Assembly: GCF_012641185.1 (NCBI RefSeq)
Contig: NZ_JAAXLK010000013.1
Location: forward strand, 18,396 to 82,395
Direction: 5' to 3'
DNA: 64,000 nucleotides
Source of the DNA: Levilactobacillus tujiorum
GTDB taxonomy: Bacteria; Bacillota; Bacilli; Lactobacillales; Lactobacillaceae
The notes beneath the pieces are model-generated. The model saw only the letters and a program-made list of their open reading frames with translations. It was not told where the DNA came from and did not search any database. This document shows, one piece after another, positions 41,791 through 50,724 of this stretch. The position numbers and the translations under genes are program-made. Each line of letters opens with the position of its first letter. Position 1 is the stretch's first letter.

Positions 41791-43431
41791 ATGAAAAAAT
41801 GGACCAGTATCGGCTTAGTTGCGGCAGTCATTGCGATGGGATTGGGTTTAGCTGCCTGCGGTCAATCTTCCTCGACGACTAAGCCTTCTCAAGTGTTAAA
41901 ATTACCGGCACCAGCACAATTGGATACGATTGATTTGGCGAAGGCTACCGGGTACGGTCAAACGGGAAATGTATTCGAGAGTTTCTATCGACTCGGCAAG
42001 AATGGCCAAGTAGCGCCAGGTTTGGCCGATTCTGCCAAAATGTCGAAGGATAAGAAGACGTGGACCTTTCACATCCGAGACAATGCTAGATGGAGTAATG
42101 GCGATCGAATTACCGCCCAGGACTTCGTTTATTCTTGGCGGCGGACGCTAACTCCCGCCACCAAAGCGTCCTACACGACCATGTTCTCCGGAATTAAGAA
42201 CGGTGACAAGATTATTGCGGGTAAGGCTAGTCCGGATACCATTGGGATTCACGCCAAAAACCGGCAAACGGTGGTGATTCAACTAGAGAAGCCGATGGCC
42301 TACTTTAAAATTTTAATGGCCTATCCACTGTTTGCCCCGCAAAACGAAAAGGTCGTCAAGCAATACGGTAAGAAATACGCGACCAAGTCGGAATACATGG
42401 TGTACAGCGGGCCGTTTAAGATAACAAATTGGAGTGGGACTGGCAATACCTGGTCCTTCGTTAAGAACCCGCATTACTGGGACAAAAAGGTTGTGAAGCT
42501 ACAAAAGATTAATTATCAAGTCGTGACCAATCCGCAAACGGGCTTAAGCTTGTACCAGAATCACAAGTTAGATTTTGCGCAATTGTCCACGGAACAGGTC
42601 AAAAATTATAAGAATAACCGTGAGTTTAAGGAATATCCGTACTCGATTGTGATTCATCTGAAGTACAACTTTAAGGATGAGAATCAAGAGAAGCGGCGGA
42701 TCATGAGCAATCGCAATATTCGCCAAGCCATCGCATTGTCGATTAATCGGCGTCAATTGACGAAGAAAGTCTTGGGGGATGGCTCGGTTACGCCAACTGG
42801 CTTTGTGGCTAGCGGCTTGGCCCGTGATCCTAAGTCCGGTGAAGACTTTGCCAAGCAACAGGTTGTTAAGAATACGACGACCTACAACCCAACGTTAGCC
42901 AAGCAAAAGTGGGCAGCGGGGTTGAAGCAACTCGGCCTTAAAAAAGTTAGCTTAAACATTATGGCGGGTAATGATGACGTTGCAGCCAGCACGGTCACTC
43001 AATATTTGAAGAGTGCGTTAGAGCAGAATCTGAGCGGCTTTAATTTGAAGATTGAAAACGTCCCGGCTTCGGTAGCCCAGTCCCGGTCAACCAGTGGTGA
43101 CTTCGACCTCTACCTGTCGCATTGGGGAGCGGACTTCAATGATCCGATCTCCTTCCTCCAGATTCCGGTAAGCACCAATGCGTTGAACTATGGCAAATGG
43201 TCTAATCGGCAGTATGACGCGCTGATCAATCGGGCCCAGGGGGCAGATGCCGGCAATGATGAAGCCCGCTGGCAAGATATGGTACAGGCGGCTAAGCTGA
43301 TCAATAAAGAGCAGAGCTTCACGCCCCTTTACCAAGCCAACTATGCCTACCTGCAACGTTCAGATGTTAAGGGCGTCATCCATAACACCGCTGGTACGCA
43401 GTGGAGTTACAAGTACGCCTACCTGAAGTAG
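41791..43431 (+). CDS. oppA: Oligopeptide ABC transporter substrate-binding lipoprotein (OppA-like)
   Basis: The 546-residue protein has a lipoprotein signal ending LAAC (Cys23) and the SBP family 5 fold, with the conserved WSNGDRITAQDFVYSWRR segment. It captures peptides outside the membrane for an oligopeptide importer. I chose ATG 41791 because the signal peptide begins there; the upstream frame to 41749 overlaps the leader. No permease or ATPase genes are adjacent, so it presumably uses an Opp system encoded elsewhere. The Cys-codon leader suggests expression rises when cysteine is short, so cysteine-containing peptides or glutathione are candidate ligands (inference). Confidence 0.9.
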   Translation: MKKWTSIGLVAAVIAMGLGLAACGQSSSTTKPSQVLKLPAPAQLDTIDLAKATGYGQTGNVFESFYRLGKNGQVAPGLADSAKMSKDKKTWTFHIRDNARWSNGDRITAQDFVYSWRRTLTPATKASYTTMFSGIKNGDKIIAGKASPDTIGIHAKNRQTVVIQLEKPMAYFKILMAYPLFAPQNEKVVKQYGKKYATKSEYMVYSGPFKITNWSGTGNTWSFVKNPHYWDKKVVKLQKINYQVVTNPQTGLSLYQNHKLDFAQLSTEQVKNYKNNREFKEYPYSIVIHLKYNFKDENQEKRRIMSNRNIRQAIALSINRRQLTKKVLGDGSVTPTGFVASGLARDPKSGEDFAKQQVVKNTTTYNPTLAKQKWAAGLKQLGLKKVSLNIMAGNDDVAASTVTQYLKSALEQNLSGFNLKIENVPASVAQSRSTSGDFDLYLSHWGADFNDPISFLQIPVSTNALNYGKWSNRQYDALINRAQGADAGNDEARWQDMVQAAKLINKEQSFTPLYQANYAYLQRSDVKGVIHNTAGTQWSYKYAYLK

Positions 43432-43498
43432 CGGCCACCATTGGTTTAGATCTTGCCACCAATGTTTGGTATCATGGGACCGGAACGGAGGGGAAAGC

Positions 43499-44047
43499 AT
43501 GACGATTGGACCAAATGACGGCCAGTGTTGGCAGACCGATGGGGTTAAAGAATATCACGACTATTTCGGGACGCCCACGCACGATGACCACGTGTTGTTT
43601 GAACTACTCACAGTAGGGGTTTTCCAGGTGGGCCTGAGCTGGCAGGCAGCGGCTAGCAAGCTTCCCGTGTACCGGCGAGTCTTCACGGGGATGGCAATTC
43701 CACAAGTTGCGGCGTTGATTGATGAGGTGGCGATTCCTGAGATCGCGGCTGATCCAGAAATGATTGGTAATCAGCGTAAGATTCGGGCGGTGATCAAGAA
43801 TGCCCGGGCAATCCTCAAGGTCCAACAAGAGTTTGGCAGCTTTAGTGCCTACCTGTGGGCGTTGGTAGATGGGACCCCGTTCTTATTGCCTGCCGTTACG
43901 CGATCGGAATTGACGAACCAGTCCAGTCTGGGGAGTGCTGTCGCCAAGGATTTAAAGCGGCGCGGATTTAGTTTTGTCGGTCCGGTCGTCACCCACATGT
44001 TTTTGTTGGCCGCGGGGATTCTACGTGAACAGATTTTAGACGATTAA
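43499..44047 (+). CDS. Degenerate DNA-3-methyladenine glycosylase I paralogue
   Basis: The 182-residue protein aligns with TAG (YHDYFGTP, FQVGLSWQ, NQRKIRAVIKNARAIL, KDLKRRGFSFVGP) but differs at key places. The Glu of the base pocket is replaced (TVGVFQVGLSW against CLEGQQAGLSW), and the C-terminal zinc-binding His and Cys are absent. It may have lost or changed its glycosylase specificity. The ATG at 43499 follows GGAGGGGAA. A conventional tag gene is present at 32.5 kb. Confidence 0.85.
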   Translation: MTIGPNDGQCWQTDGVKEYHDYFGTPTHDDHVLFELLTVGVFQVGLSWQAAASKLPVYRRVFTGMAIPQVAALIDEVAIPEIAADPEMIGNQRKIRAVIKNARAILKVQQEFGSFSAYLWALVDGTPFLLPAVTRSELTNQSSLGSAVAKDLKRRGFSFVGPVVTHMFLLAAGILREQILDD

Positions 44048-44159
44048 GTGAAATTTGCGTGAGAAATTTTGTTGTGGTGAAACCGATTTGAATTCAGTGG
44101 TGGCGGCCAAAAGCTGGTATGACGGCGTTCGTTATAAAAATATTTATTGAAGGTTTTCC

Positions 44160-44188
44160 TTGACACCGGATTAAAGTTGCATTAGACT
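44160..44188 (+). promoter_or_regulatory. Promoter of the metQNI operon
   Basis: TTGACA (44160-44165) and TAGACT (44183-44188) have a 17-base spacer and precede the T-box leader. Confidence 0.75.
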
Positions 44189-44194
44189 TGCAAT

Positions 44195-44495
44195 TAAATT
44201 AAGCGATTGAAAACAATGTGATCAGGAGAGTAACCACCGTCAATGGTTTCAAGAGAGCCCGCGTTTTGCTGAGAGCGGGTAACCCACGGCGGGGTGAAGA
44301 TGGCCTGAAATGAATTGGTACCGCTAAGTTCTAGTGATGAGGCGGTGATGCTTGGCACTCATTATCGTGCACGCACTTTAAGGCGTAAGCTGGCGAGTGT
44401 TAATGAGGGGTCAGTCTGCATCTGACTTGAATTAGAATGGTACCACGACAGAGTTCGTTTCTATTAATTTAGAAACGGACTCTTTTCTTTTGGTC
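44195..44495 (+). ncRNA. T-box riboswitch, probably methionine-specific
   Basis: The roughly 300-base leader contains a stem I region (CAAGAGAGCC, then GGTGAAGATGGCCTGAA), a likely AUG specifier at 44310-44312, the T-box sequence AATGGTACCACG at 44436-44447 and a terminator hairpin (AGAGTTCGTTTCT with AGAAACGGACTCT) followed by a T-rich tract at 44450-44491. Uncharged tRNA-Met would stabilise the antiterminator and switch on metQNI. The specifier call is by position and by the downstream genes. Confidence 0.88.
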
Positions 44496-44558
44496 ACCGT
44501 TTTCGCTCGCAACAATTAAGCAATTATATTATGAATTGAGATAAAGGGGATTTTGGAT

Positions 44559-45371
44559 ATGAAGAAATCATTTAAACGTTTCAGTTGGCTCTTAGTGTTA
44601 TTGATCCCGTTACTAATCGTGGCTGGTTGCGGCAAGTCCAGCAGCTCCAGCGATAAGACAGTTAAGGTTGGGATCATGGGTTCCGACGAAAAAATCTGGA
44701 AACCGATTCAAAAGAAGCTGAAAAAGGAAGGGGTCAACATCAAGTTGGTGACCTTTACCGATTACAACCAGCCTAACGCTGCGTTGACTAATCACGAAAT
44801 TGACATTAACTCGTTCCAACACACCTACTTCATGGATCAATGGAATAAGGCTCACAAGAGTAACATTGTCTCCATTGGTAAGACGGTGCGCGCACCACTA
44901 CGGTTATACTCCAAGAAGGTGAAGAGCGTAGCGGATATCAAGAAGGGTGATCAAATCACGATCCCTAATGATTCCACCAACGAAGGCCGGGCTTTACATT
45001 TACTCCAGTCGGCTGGGTTGATTAAGGTGGATTCCAAGGTTGAATTGCCAACGCCTAAGAACATTACACAAAACAAGTTGAACCTGAAGATTACGGCCGT
45101 TGATGCTGCCCAGACGCCACGTTCATTGACGGATGCCACGGGAGCCGTGATCAACAACGAATTTGCTGCTGAAGCTAAGTTGCCGAACAGCGAAACCATC
45201 TACAAGGAAAAGCTAAACAAGGCTTCCATCCCTTACGTCAACATTATTGCTGCCAACAAGTCTGATAAGAATAACAAGACTTACAAGAAGATTGTGAAGG
45301 CTTACCAATCTGAAGCAACGAAGAAGTTAATCAAGAAGTACTTCCACGGGTTATCTGTTCCTGCTTGGTAA
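44559..45371 (+). CDS. metQ: Methionine ABC transporter substrate-binding lipoprotein
   Basis: The 270-residue NlpA/MetQ lipoprotein has the lipobox VAGC (Cys24) and typical segments VKVGIMGSDEKIW, NAALTNHEIDINSFQH, TIPNDSTNEGRAL and GAVINNEFAAEA. ATG 44559 follows AAAGGGGA; TTG at 44553 is less likely. It is the first gene after the T-box, and metN and metI follow, so it binds methionine for uptake. Confidence 0.95.
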   Translation: MKKSFKRFSWLLVLLIPLLIVAGCGKSSSSSDKTVKVGIMGSDEKIWKPIQKKLKKEGVNIKLVTFTDYNQPNAALTNHEIDINSFQHTYFMDQWNKAHKSNIVSIGKTVRAPLRLYSKKVKSVADIKKGDQITIPNDSTNEGRALHLLQSAGLIKVDSKVELPTPKNITQNKLNLKITAVDAAQTPRSLTDATGAVINNEFAAEAKLPNSETIYKEKLNKASIPYVNIIAANKSDKNNKTYKKIVKAYQSEATKKLIKKYFHGLSVPAW

Positions 45372-45597
45372 ACAGCAGGCTAGTGGTTAAGTTTTAAAAA
45401 CGCGTTGTCACTTAACTAGCTGCCCTGAATTGAAGACTTCCAGGCACTGCGCTGTGTTGATGATGTTATTCTCACAGTACGGTGCCTGATCGTTGTTAGG
45501 GGAGTAAGTCCAAATTTAGCTTGCAACGGACAACGAAGGTATTAAGATAAGTAGAGAGAAAAATTGCCAGCATAAGGCGAGTAAGGAGAACGAAGAT
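45372..45597 (+). other. Structured spacer between metQ and metN
   Basis: The 226-base gap contains three stems: GCTAG...CTAGC near 45380-45420, a 16-bp imperfect stem at 45448-45493 (CAGGCACTGCGCTGTG with CACAGTACGGTGCCTG) and CGTTGT/ACAACG near 45493-45534. None is followed by a T-tract. They may protect the metQ message from exonucleases and so raise the binding protein above the transporter, which is typical when the SBP gene comes first. Confidence 0.5.
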
Positions 45598-46659
45598 TTG
45601 ACTAATGAAGCGATTATTCAGTTAAAAGATATCGACGTCACCTTCCATAATAAGGGGCAGACCGTTGAAGCTGTCAAAAAGGTTTCTTTGACGGTTAACC
45701 GTGGCGACATCTACGGTGTTGTTGGGTATTCTGGTGCCGGGAAAAGTACGTTGGTGCGGGTGATTAACCGGCTCCAGCGGCCAACTGCTGGTTCCGTTGA
45801 AGTTAACGGCCAGAATATCTTGAACTTGTCGTCTCGCGAATTGCGGACGGCACGGACTAAGATTGGTATGATTTTTCAACACTTTAACTTAATGGCCTCT
45901 CGGACGATTGCAGACAACGTGGGCTACCCCCTTAAGGGACGGCTATCACATGAGGACCGTAAGAAAAAGGTTGCACACCTGTTGGACCTCGTTGGCCTGA
46001 GTGAAAAAGCGACGGATTACCCGGCCCAATTATCCGGTGGACAGAAGCAACGGGTCGCCATTGCGCGGGCGCTAGCTAATGATCCGGAGATCTTGATCAG
46101 TGATGAAGCGACCAGTGCGTTGGATCCTAAGACGACTTCCTCTATTTTGGCGTTGTTGAAGCGGCTTAATAAGGAACTCGGCCTTACAGTGGTTCTGATT
46201 ACGCATGAAATGGAAGCCGTGAAGGAGATCTGCAATAAGGTTGCCGTCATGGAAGACGGCGAAATTATTGAACGGGGCGATTTAGTGTCAATCTTTAGTC
46301 GACCACAGAAGCCACTTACGCAAGACTTCATCAACACGGCGACGCAGATTAATCAAGCGCTGGAAAAGATTTTCCGGCAGGCTGCTTCGCTGAACTTGAG
46401 CGAAAGCCAACAGCTGGTGCAACTCCAATATGTGGGCGCCAGCACGGATGCCCCGCTGATTACGGAGTTGTATAAACGCTATAACGTGGTTTCCAACATT
46501 TTGTACGGCAACGTGGAGATCTTACAAGATACACCGTTAGGCAATTTGATTGTCGTTATGTCTGGTGATCCAGACAAGTTGGTTGCTGCTTGGCAGTACT
46601 GTCAAGACGCCGGTATTCAAATTACCCATTTAAATCCTAATGATTCGGAGGTGGCCTAG
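45598..46659 (+). CDS. metN: Methionine ABC transporter ATP-binding protein
   Basis: The 353-residue protein has Walker A ([10 protein letters not shown]), the ABC signature [15 protein letters not shown], Walker B ([12 protein letters not shown]) and a C-terminal NIL ligand-sensing domain (~270-350) that inhibits transport when methionine is high. It starts with TTG at 45598, eight bases after AAGGAGA. metI starts directly at its stop. Confidence 0.96.
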   Translation: MTNEAIIQLKDIDVTFHNKGQTVEAVKKVSLTVNRGDIYGVVGYSGAGKSTLVRVINRLQRPTAGSVEVNGQNILNLSSRELRTARTKIGMIFQHFNLMASRTIADNVGYPLKGRLSHEDRKKKVAHLLDLVGLSEKATDYPAQLSGGQKQRVAIARALANDPEILISDEATSALDPKTTSSILALLKRLNKELGLTVVLITHEMEAVKEICNKVAVMEDGEIIERGDLVSIFSRPQKPLTQDFINTATQINQALEKIFRQAASLNLSESQQLVQLQYVGASTDAPLITELYKRYNVVSNILYGNVEILQDTPLGNLIVVMSGDPDKLVAAWQYCQDAGIQITHLNPNDSEVA

Positions 46660-47343
46660 ATGAGTTTATTAGCGAAATATTTTCCCAATGCGGTAACAAT
46701 GAAGGGTGATTTCCTTCAGGCGACGGGTGAAACGCTGTACATGACGGCCATCACCGCAATCGTTGCTGGGATTATTGGGATGGCGATCGGGATTGGTTTA
46801 ATCGTGACGCAGCCCGGTGGAATTTTGGAAAACCGCGTGATTTACAACATCTTAGATAAGATCGTGAACCTGTGCCGGTCAATTCCGTTCGTTATTTTAC
46901 TAGCGGTGATTGCACCGCTGACCCGGATTATCGTGGGGACGGCAATTGGGACAACCGCGGCGATTGTGCCGTTGGTAATTGGTTCCGCTCCGTTCTACGC
47001 ACGGCAGATTCAAAATGCTTTAGCCGAGGTCGACCGGGGTGTGATTGAGGCCGCTGAATCCGTGGGTTCTGGCCCAATTGCCATTATCTTCCGGGTTTAC
47101 CTGAAGGAAGGCTTGGCCGATATTATTCGGTCTTCCGTTCTAACGTTAATCAGTCTGATTGACCTGACCGCGATGGCTGGTGCCATTGGGGGTGGTGGAT
47201 TAGGTAATTTGGCCATCAACGTGGGATACAGTCGTTTCGAAACGGATGTGACCGTGATGGCAATGTTGATTATTCTGGTCATTGTCTTTGCAATTCAATT
47301 AATTGGCGATTTACTGGCCCGGCACGTGGACCACACGGCTTAG
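46660..47343 (+). CDS. metI: Methionine ABC transporter permease
   Basis: The 227-residue protein has five predicted membrane segments and the BPD_transp EAA loop (EVDRGVIEAAESVGSGPIAII). It forms the channel with MetN and MetQ. GGAGGTGG lies at the end of metN, just before the ATG. Confidence 0.96.
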   Translation: MSLLAKYFPNAVTMKGDFLQATGETLYMTAITAIVAGIIGMAIGIGLIVTQPGGILENRVIYNILDKIVNLCRSIPFVILLAVIAPLTRIIVGTAIGTTAAIVPLVIGSAPFYARQIQNALAEVDRGVIEAAESVGSGPIAIIFRVYLKEGLADIIRSSVLTLISLIDLTAMAGAIGGGGLGNLAINVGYSRFETDVTVMAMLIILVIVFAIQLIGDLLARHVDHTA

Positions 47344-47355
47344 GCCATGCCAGTC

Positions 47356-47392
47356 AAGTGGGAGCAGCTCATAACGAGTTGTTCCCACTTTG
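47356..47392 (+). terminator. Terminator of metQNI
   Basis: A 15-base stem (AAGTGGGAGCAGCTC with GAGTTGTTCCCACTT) follows the metI stop; the T-tract is poor but the stem is strong. Confidence 0.7.
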
Positions 47393-47492
47393 CGTTAGTC
47401 CGCGGGTCCACTAAAAAAATTGACTGGCGCTAGAATTTTTGCCGATTTATCATCAAGTTCTAATGAACATCAGGTAAAATTGGAGAATTATA

Positions 47493-48464
47493 ATGCACGC
47501 CGTGAGTGTGAGAGAGAAAGGATTCACAGGTTTGGAAAAATCAGAGGTATCGACGGGAAACGTCATTAAGGGCATTTTCTGGGCCACCATTGCTTCAGCA
47601 ATGTTTGGGGTGTCTGGCACAGTTTTACAGTTTATTTCACAGGGGCAATCCATTCCAGTTGGCTGGTTCTTATCAGCCCGCACGATGGGAGCCGGGGTCG
47701 TCCTGCTGGCCATCAGTTTAATCTTGTATGGTAAGCAGACCTTCACAGTTTTCCGCAGTTGGCGTGAAATTGGGTGGTTGGTCGCGTATGCGTTGATCGG
47801 TCTGGGAGCAAACCTGCTGACTTTCTACATCGCGGTACAGACGGGGAATGCAGCTGGTGCGACGATTTTGCAATACTTAAGTCCCTTGTTTATTGTCTTG
47901 GGCAGTCTGCTCTTTAAGCACGAGCGCCCTCTCCGTAGTGATATCATTGCCTTTATCGTGGCGATGGTTGGGGTCTTCCTAGCAATTACGCGTGGTGATT
48001 TTTCCCAATTAGCCTTGCCATTGAGCTCCATTCTTTGGGGGATTGGTTCAGGAATTACGGCCGCTTGTTACGTGGTGTTACCACGGAATTTAGTCCGCGA
48101 TGGGGGCCATGCGCCAATCACGGTATTAGGTTGGGGAACCTTCATTGCCGGGATCGTCTTCAACATTCATCAGCCAGTCTGGGTGAACACGCCACCACTG
48201 ACAGGGACGCTGCTGGCCTCGATGGCGACGGTGATTCTGTTTGGGACGATTTTACCCTTCTCGTTATTGCTGTATAGCTCGCATTTCGCGCCTTCCGATG
48301 TGATCAGTATCGTGGACGCTGTTCAGCCAGTGGTAACGTTTGTCCTCTCAATTGTTTTCTTGAGTTTGGCAATTTCGACTGCCGAAGTGATCGGTTCCGT
48401 TTTAGTTATCTTAGCGATTTATTTACTGCAACGGGGTCGACGAAAGGTCGAAAAAGGGTTTTAA
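47493..48464 (+). CDS. EamA/DMT-family transporter
   Basis: The 323-residue protein has ten predicted membrane segments in two EamA halves (IFWATIASAMFGVSGTVLQF; ILWGIGSGITAACYVVLP). Such carriers export amino acids or other metabolites. The start is uncertain: ATG 47493 has GGAG nine bases upstream, while TTG 47532 (LEKSEVSTG) has AAAGGA and would match the usual length better. It lies alone between metI and a phosphatase gene. Confidence 0.85.
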   Translation: MHAVSVREKGFTGLEKSEVSTGNVIKGIFWATIASAMFGVSGTVLQFISQGQSIPVGWFLSARTMGAGVVLLAISLILYGKQTFTVFRSWREIGWLVAYALIGLGANLLTFYIAVQTGNAAGATILQYLSPLFIVLGSLLFKHERPLRSDIIAFIVAMVGVFLAITRGDFSQLALPLSSILWGIGSGITAACYVVLPRNLVRDGGHAPITVLGWGTFIAGIVFNIHQPVWVNTPPLTGTLLASMATVILFGTILPFSLLLYSSHFAPSDVISIVDAVQPVVTFVLSIVFLSLAISTAEVIGSVLVILAIYLLQRGRRKVEKGF

Positions 48465-48489
48465 TGGTGAATGAGGAAGTGACTGAAAA

Positions 48490-49113
48490 ATGACAACTTT
48501 CGATTGGGTTCGTCACGGTCAAACGCAAGCTAATGTCGATCAATTGATGCAAGGCCAGTTGGATACCACGACCACTCATTTGACGGTGTTAGGGCTGCAA
48601 CAGGCCGAACACCTTGCCCAGTGGCTACAGAACCAACGCTACGATCAATTAATCAGTAGCCCGTTGCATCGCACGCGGCAGACGACAGCGGCGCTCACAA
48701 CCATGTTGAGCCTAACGCCGTCATTTGATGATCGACTGATGGAAGCCGATTACGGTGAATGGACGGGCAAAAGTTTGCCAACGATTGCTGAGGAGCGGCC
48801 CGAGGATTTTGACCCGTTGACGGGTGAGGCGCTACCAGACGTTTTAGCCACAGTTGGCGGCGAAACGTATTTAGCGATTCAACGACGAGTTGGCCAGTGG
48901 TTGGCCGAGCAGGTGGTGGATCACCCCAACGACCATATCTTAGTGGTCAGTCACGGCCTAACGATCAAAGCGACCGCGCTACTGATGCTAGGTGCACCAG
49001 CAACGACGGCACTTCCCGAGCCCACTAATACCAGCGTGACCCGCATGGTGATTGATCCGGAGACGGGGCACCGGTACCTGTCGTTTTACAGCGTCAGCCC
49101 TCAATTGGCTTAG
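48490..49113 (+). CDS. Histidine phosphatase family protein (phosphoglycerate mutase-like)
   Basis: The 207-residue protein has the RHG motif variant WVRHGQTQANVD, the SSPLHRTRQT segment, the acid in MEADYGEWTGKS and the second His in VVSHGLTIKA. It transfers phosphate through the first His; in lactobacilli such proteins are usually broad phosphatases rather than glycolytic mutases. GAGGAAG precedes the ATG. Confidence 0.92.
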   Translation: MTTFDWVRHGQTQANVDQLMQGQLDTTTTHLTVLGLQQAEHLAQWLQNQRYDQLISSPLHRTRQTTAALTTMLSLTPSFDDRLMEADYGEWTGKSLPTIAEERPEDFDPLTGEALPDVLATVGGETYLAIQRRVGQWLAEQVVDHPNDHILVVSHGLTIKATALLMLGAPATTALPEPTNTSVTRMVIDPETGHRYLSFYSVSPQLA

Positions 49114-49660
49114 CTGCTACGTTCCATTGGCGGTTAACCATCCAAAGGTTGGACAGGTGTCTTTGCTCTATAGCCGATGATCTCGTATGTTGAGGAGCGA
49201 GGAGGAAACAACCTGGATGATGCCGACGCCTTACCGTTCGCCAAATTTGGACTGGGACGCTGTGGGTAGGACGGGGCAAGCCAAAGAGCGGTCTTGCCCC
49301 TCGCTTGAAGCCGAAGAACGCGTCTTCAAGTCGCCATTTACCAAGCAGATCACTTGGTAAATCCCATGGCTGAGTCCAAATTTGACTCACTCTCGGCTAC
49401 ACAGGTGGTGTCAATTGCTGTCGATTAGGGGTGGATGCTTCAACTATTTAGGTTGATTTACCACTCAAAGACTGACTTAACCGGAGGAGGTCAGAGGTGG
49501 AGCCAGCTGTGTCGACGGTGTTAGCCGATTTTCGGCTTACACCGTGGGACGTGTTGGGAGACCGGTGAACTGCCGGGCTTCGAACCGAGCCGGAGGACCG
49601 CTCCTCAGGCCGCAGGCGTTCCCCACAGCAGGCGGAATCTCTGACAGCCGTAGGTGACTG
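49114..49660 (+). repeat. Large structured intergenic element, copy A
   Basis: This stretch has no gene and is full of hairpins. Examples are GGGGCAAG/CTTGCCCC (49274-49301), CTTGAAG/CTTCAAG (near 49305-49331), ATTTACCAAG/CTTGGTAAAT (near 49336-49363), GAGTC/GACTC (near 49373-49391) and GTGTTAGCCG/CGGCTTACAC (49518-49542). Bases 49483-49509 and 49587-49650 match copy B at 52.3 kb (24/27 and 61/64), with about 77 extra bases here. Bases 49228-49307 match copy D at 62.1 kb, and the reverse complement matches copy C at 3.3 kb. I do not recognise it as RNase P RNA, tmRNA, 6S RNA or SRP RNA. Confidence 0.7.
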
Positions 49661-49708
49661 GTTTCGTCTTTTCAGTGCTTAAGTGGCGGACAATTAAAAA
49701 AACGTAAA

Positions 49709-49746
49709 CAAAAATAACCCCGCCGAATGGCAGGGCTATTTTTTGG
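49709..49746 (-). terminator. Terminator of the small minus-strand gene
   Basis: On the minus strand ATAGCCCTGCC pairs with GGCGGGGTTAT and is followed by TTTTTG. Confidence 0.8.
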
Positions 49747-49759
49747 TTGAGACAGCCGG

Positions 49760-49975
49760 TTACTTCTTGAGGTTATCTTCTACATAAGAGCGAACTTCGT
49801 CGTCGGACTTAGCATCGATTTCCTTCATTGAAGCTTCAGTTTCATCGGTGTTGTGACCATTGGATTCCATGAAGTGATCCCACAGAGCGTCACGAACTGG
49901 TAACGTTGCGTCGGACCAATCGAATACTTCGTTCATCTTTTCATCCAATAAAGCAGTCTTTTCTACAACAGCCAT
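49760..49975 (-). CDS. Small acidic protein of unknown function
   Basis: The 71-residue protein is acidic and helical (MAVVEKTALLDEKMNEVFDW at the start, SDDEVRSYVEDNLKK at the end), with no recognised domain. ATG 49975 lies eight bases after GGAGG; the frame extends to 49990 without support. It has its own terminator and probably its own promoter. Small conserved proteins of this type are common in lactobacilli. Confidence 0.75.
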   Translation of the reverse strand: MAVVEKTALLDEKMNEVFDWSDATLPVRDALWDHFMESNGHNTDETEASMKEIDAKSDDEVRSYVEDNLKK

Positions 49976-50193
49976 AACCATTACCTCCAAAAAAATATTG
50001 GGGTCAGTGGATCTGTAATTGGCATGGGTACCACCGGCTTCATTTCTTATGGTAGTCCTTTGACTACTAAATGGTAAATATTTTGTCTAACAGAATGAAA
50101 AGATTGTTTGACTATAATCCGTTGGCCGGCAGTGGTGTATCTTGCTAGTTAGTTCAATTAAATTGATAAAGCCATTGCCCACGAGCAGCTGCT

Positions 50194-50580
50194 TTAATCG
50201 TCGAAGTCAATGCGAATATCTAGGATCCAGTTTTCTAATTGACGATTGGAGTTGATTTCTTCTGGATTTTCGACCAGAAAACGATTGACATCAACGACGG
50301 TACCGGCAAAGGGGGTCTTGAAATTTTGAACCGCCTTGTCGCTTTCAACTTCGAGAATATCTTCATCTTGGTCGAGTACATCGTCGGGCGCTACGATAAG
50401 ATCGGCAAAACTTATTTCGCCTAGTTGTTGAATGGCGTCGCTGGTGAGGCCGAGCCGGTAAATACTGTGGCGCTGTTCCCACCACACGCCGTTGAGCGTC
50501 GTGACTTTGGGCTCAACGGGCTTACGCCGAAAGAAACTCTTGAATATTTTCCAAAATGATGGCTTAGATTCTTCAGACAT
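50194..50580 (-). CDS. Glycine cleavage H-like lipoyl-domain protein
   Basis: The 128-residue protein has a GcvH-type lipoyl domain: VESDKAVQNFKTPFAGTVVDVN contains the expected lipoyl-lysine, followed by FLVENPEEIN. An N-terminal basic extension of about 30 residues (FWKIFKSFFRRKPVEPK) is not usual for GcvH. No other glycine-cleavage gene lies nearby, but a lipoate ligase gene is divergent, 145 bases away. It resembles GcvH-like lipoyl carriers of Firmicutes that act outside glycine cleavage. GGGAGG precedes the ATG. Confidence 0.82.
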   Translation of the reverse strand: MSEESKPSFWKIFKSFFRRKPVEPKVTTLNGVWWEQRHSIYRLGLTSDAIQQLGEISFADLIVAPDDVLDQDEDILEVESDKAVQNFKTPFAGTVVDVNRFLVENPEEINSNRQLENWILDIRIDFDD

Positions 50581-50724
50581 TGATGATTCCTCCCTTATTG
50601 GTCATACGTCTCTTAGTATACCCTTAGATTGTAACCGCTGACAACTAGCGGCACTGAAGTTGTGGCGGTCCTAACGGTATGCTACACTGAAATCAAATTT
50701 GTTGGTCTCAAGGAGGGCGACACC

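Noticed and set aside
49094..49390. 98-codon minus-strand frame at 49.1-49.4 kb
   Set aside because: It lies inside the hairpin-rich repeat copy A, lacks a ribosome binding site, and its similarity to other copies is at DNA rather than protein level.
49114..49660. RNase P RNA, tmRNA or 6S RNA as the identity of the structured region
   Set aside because: The conserved cores I know for these RNAs are not visible, and partial copies elsewhere argue against a single-copy housekeeping RNA.
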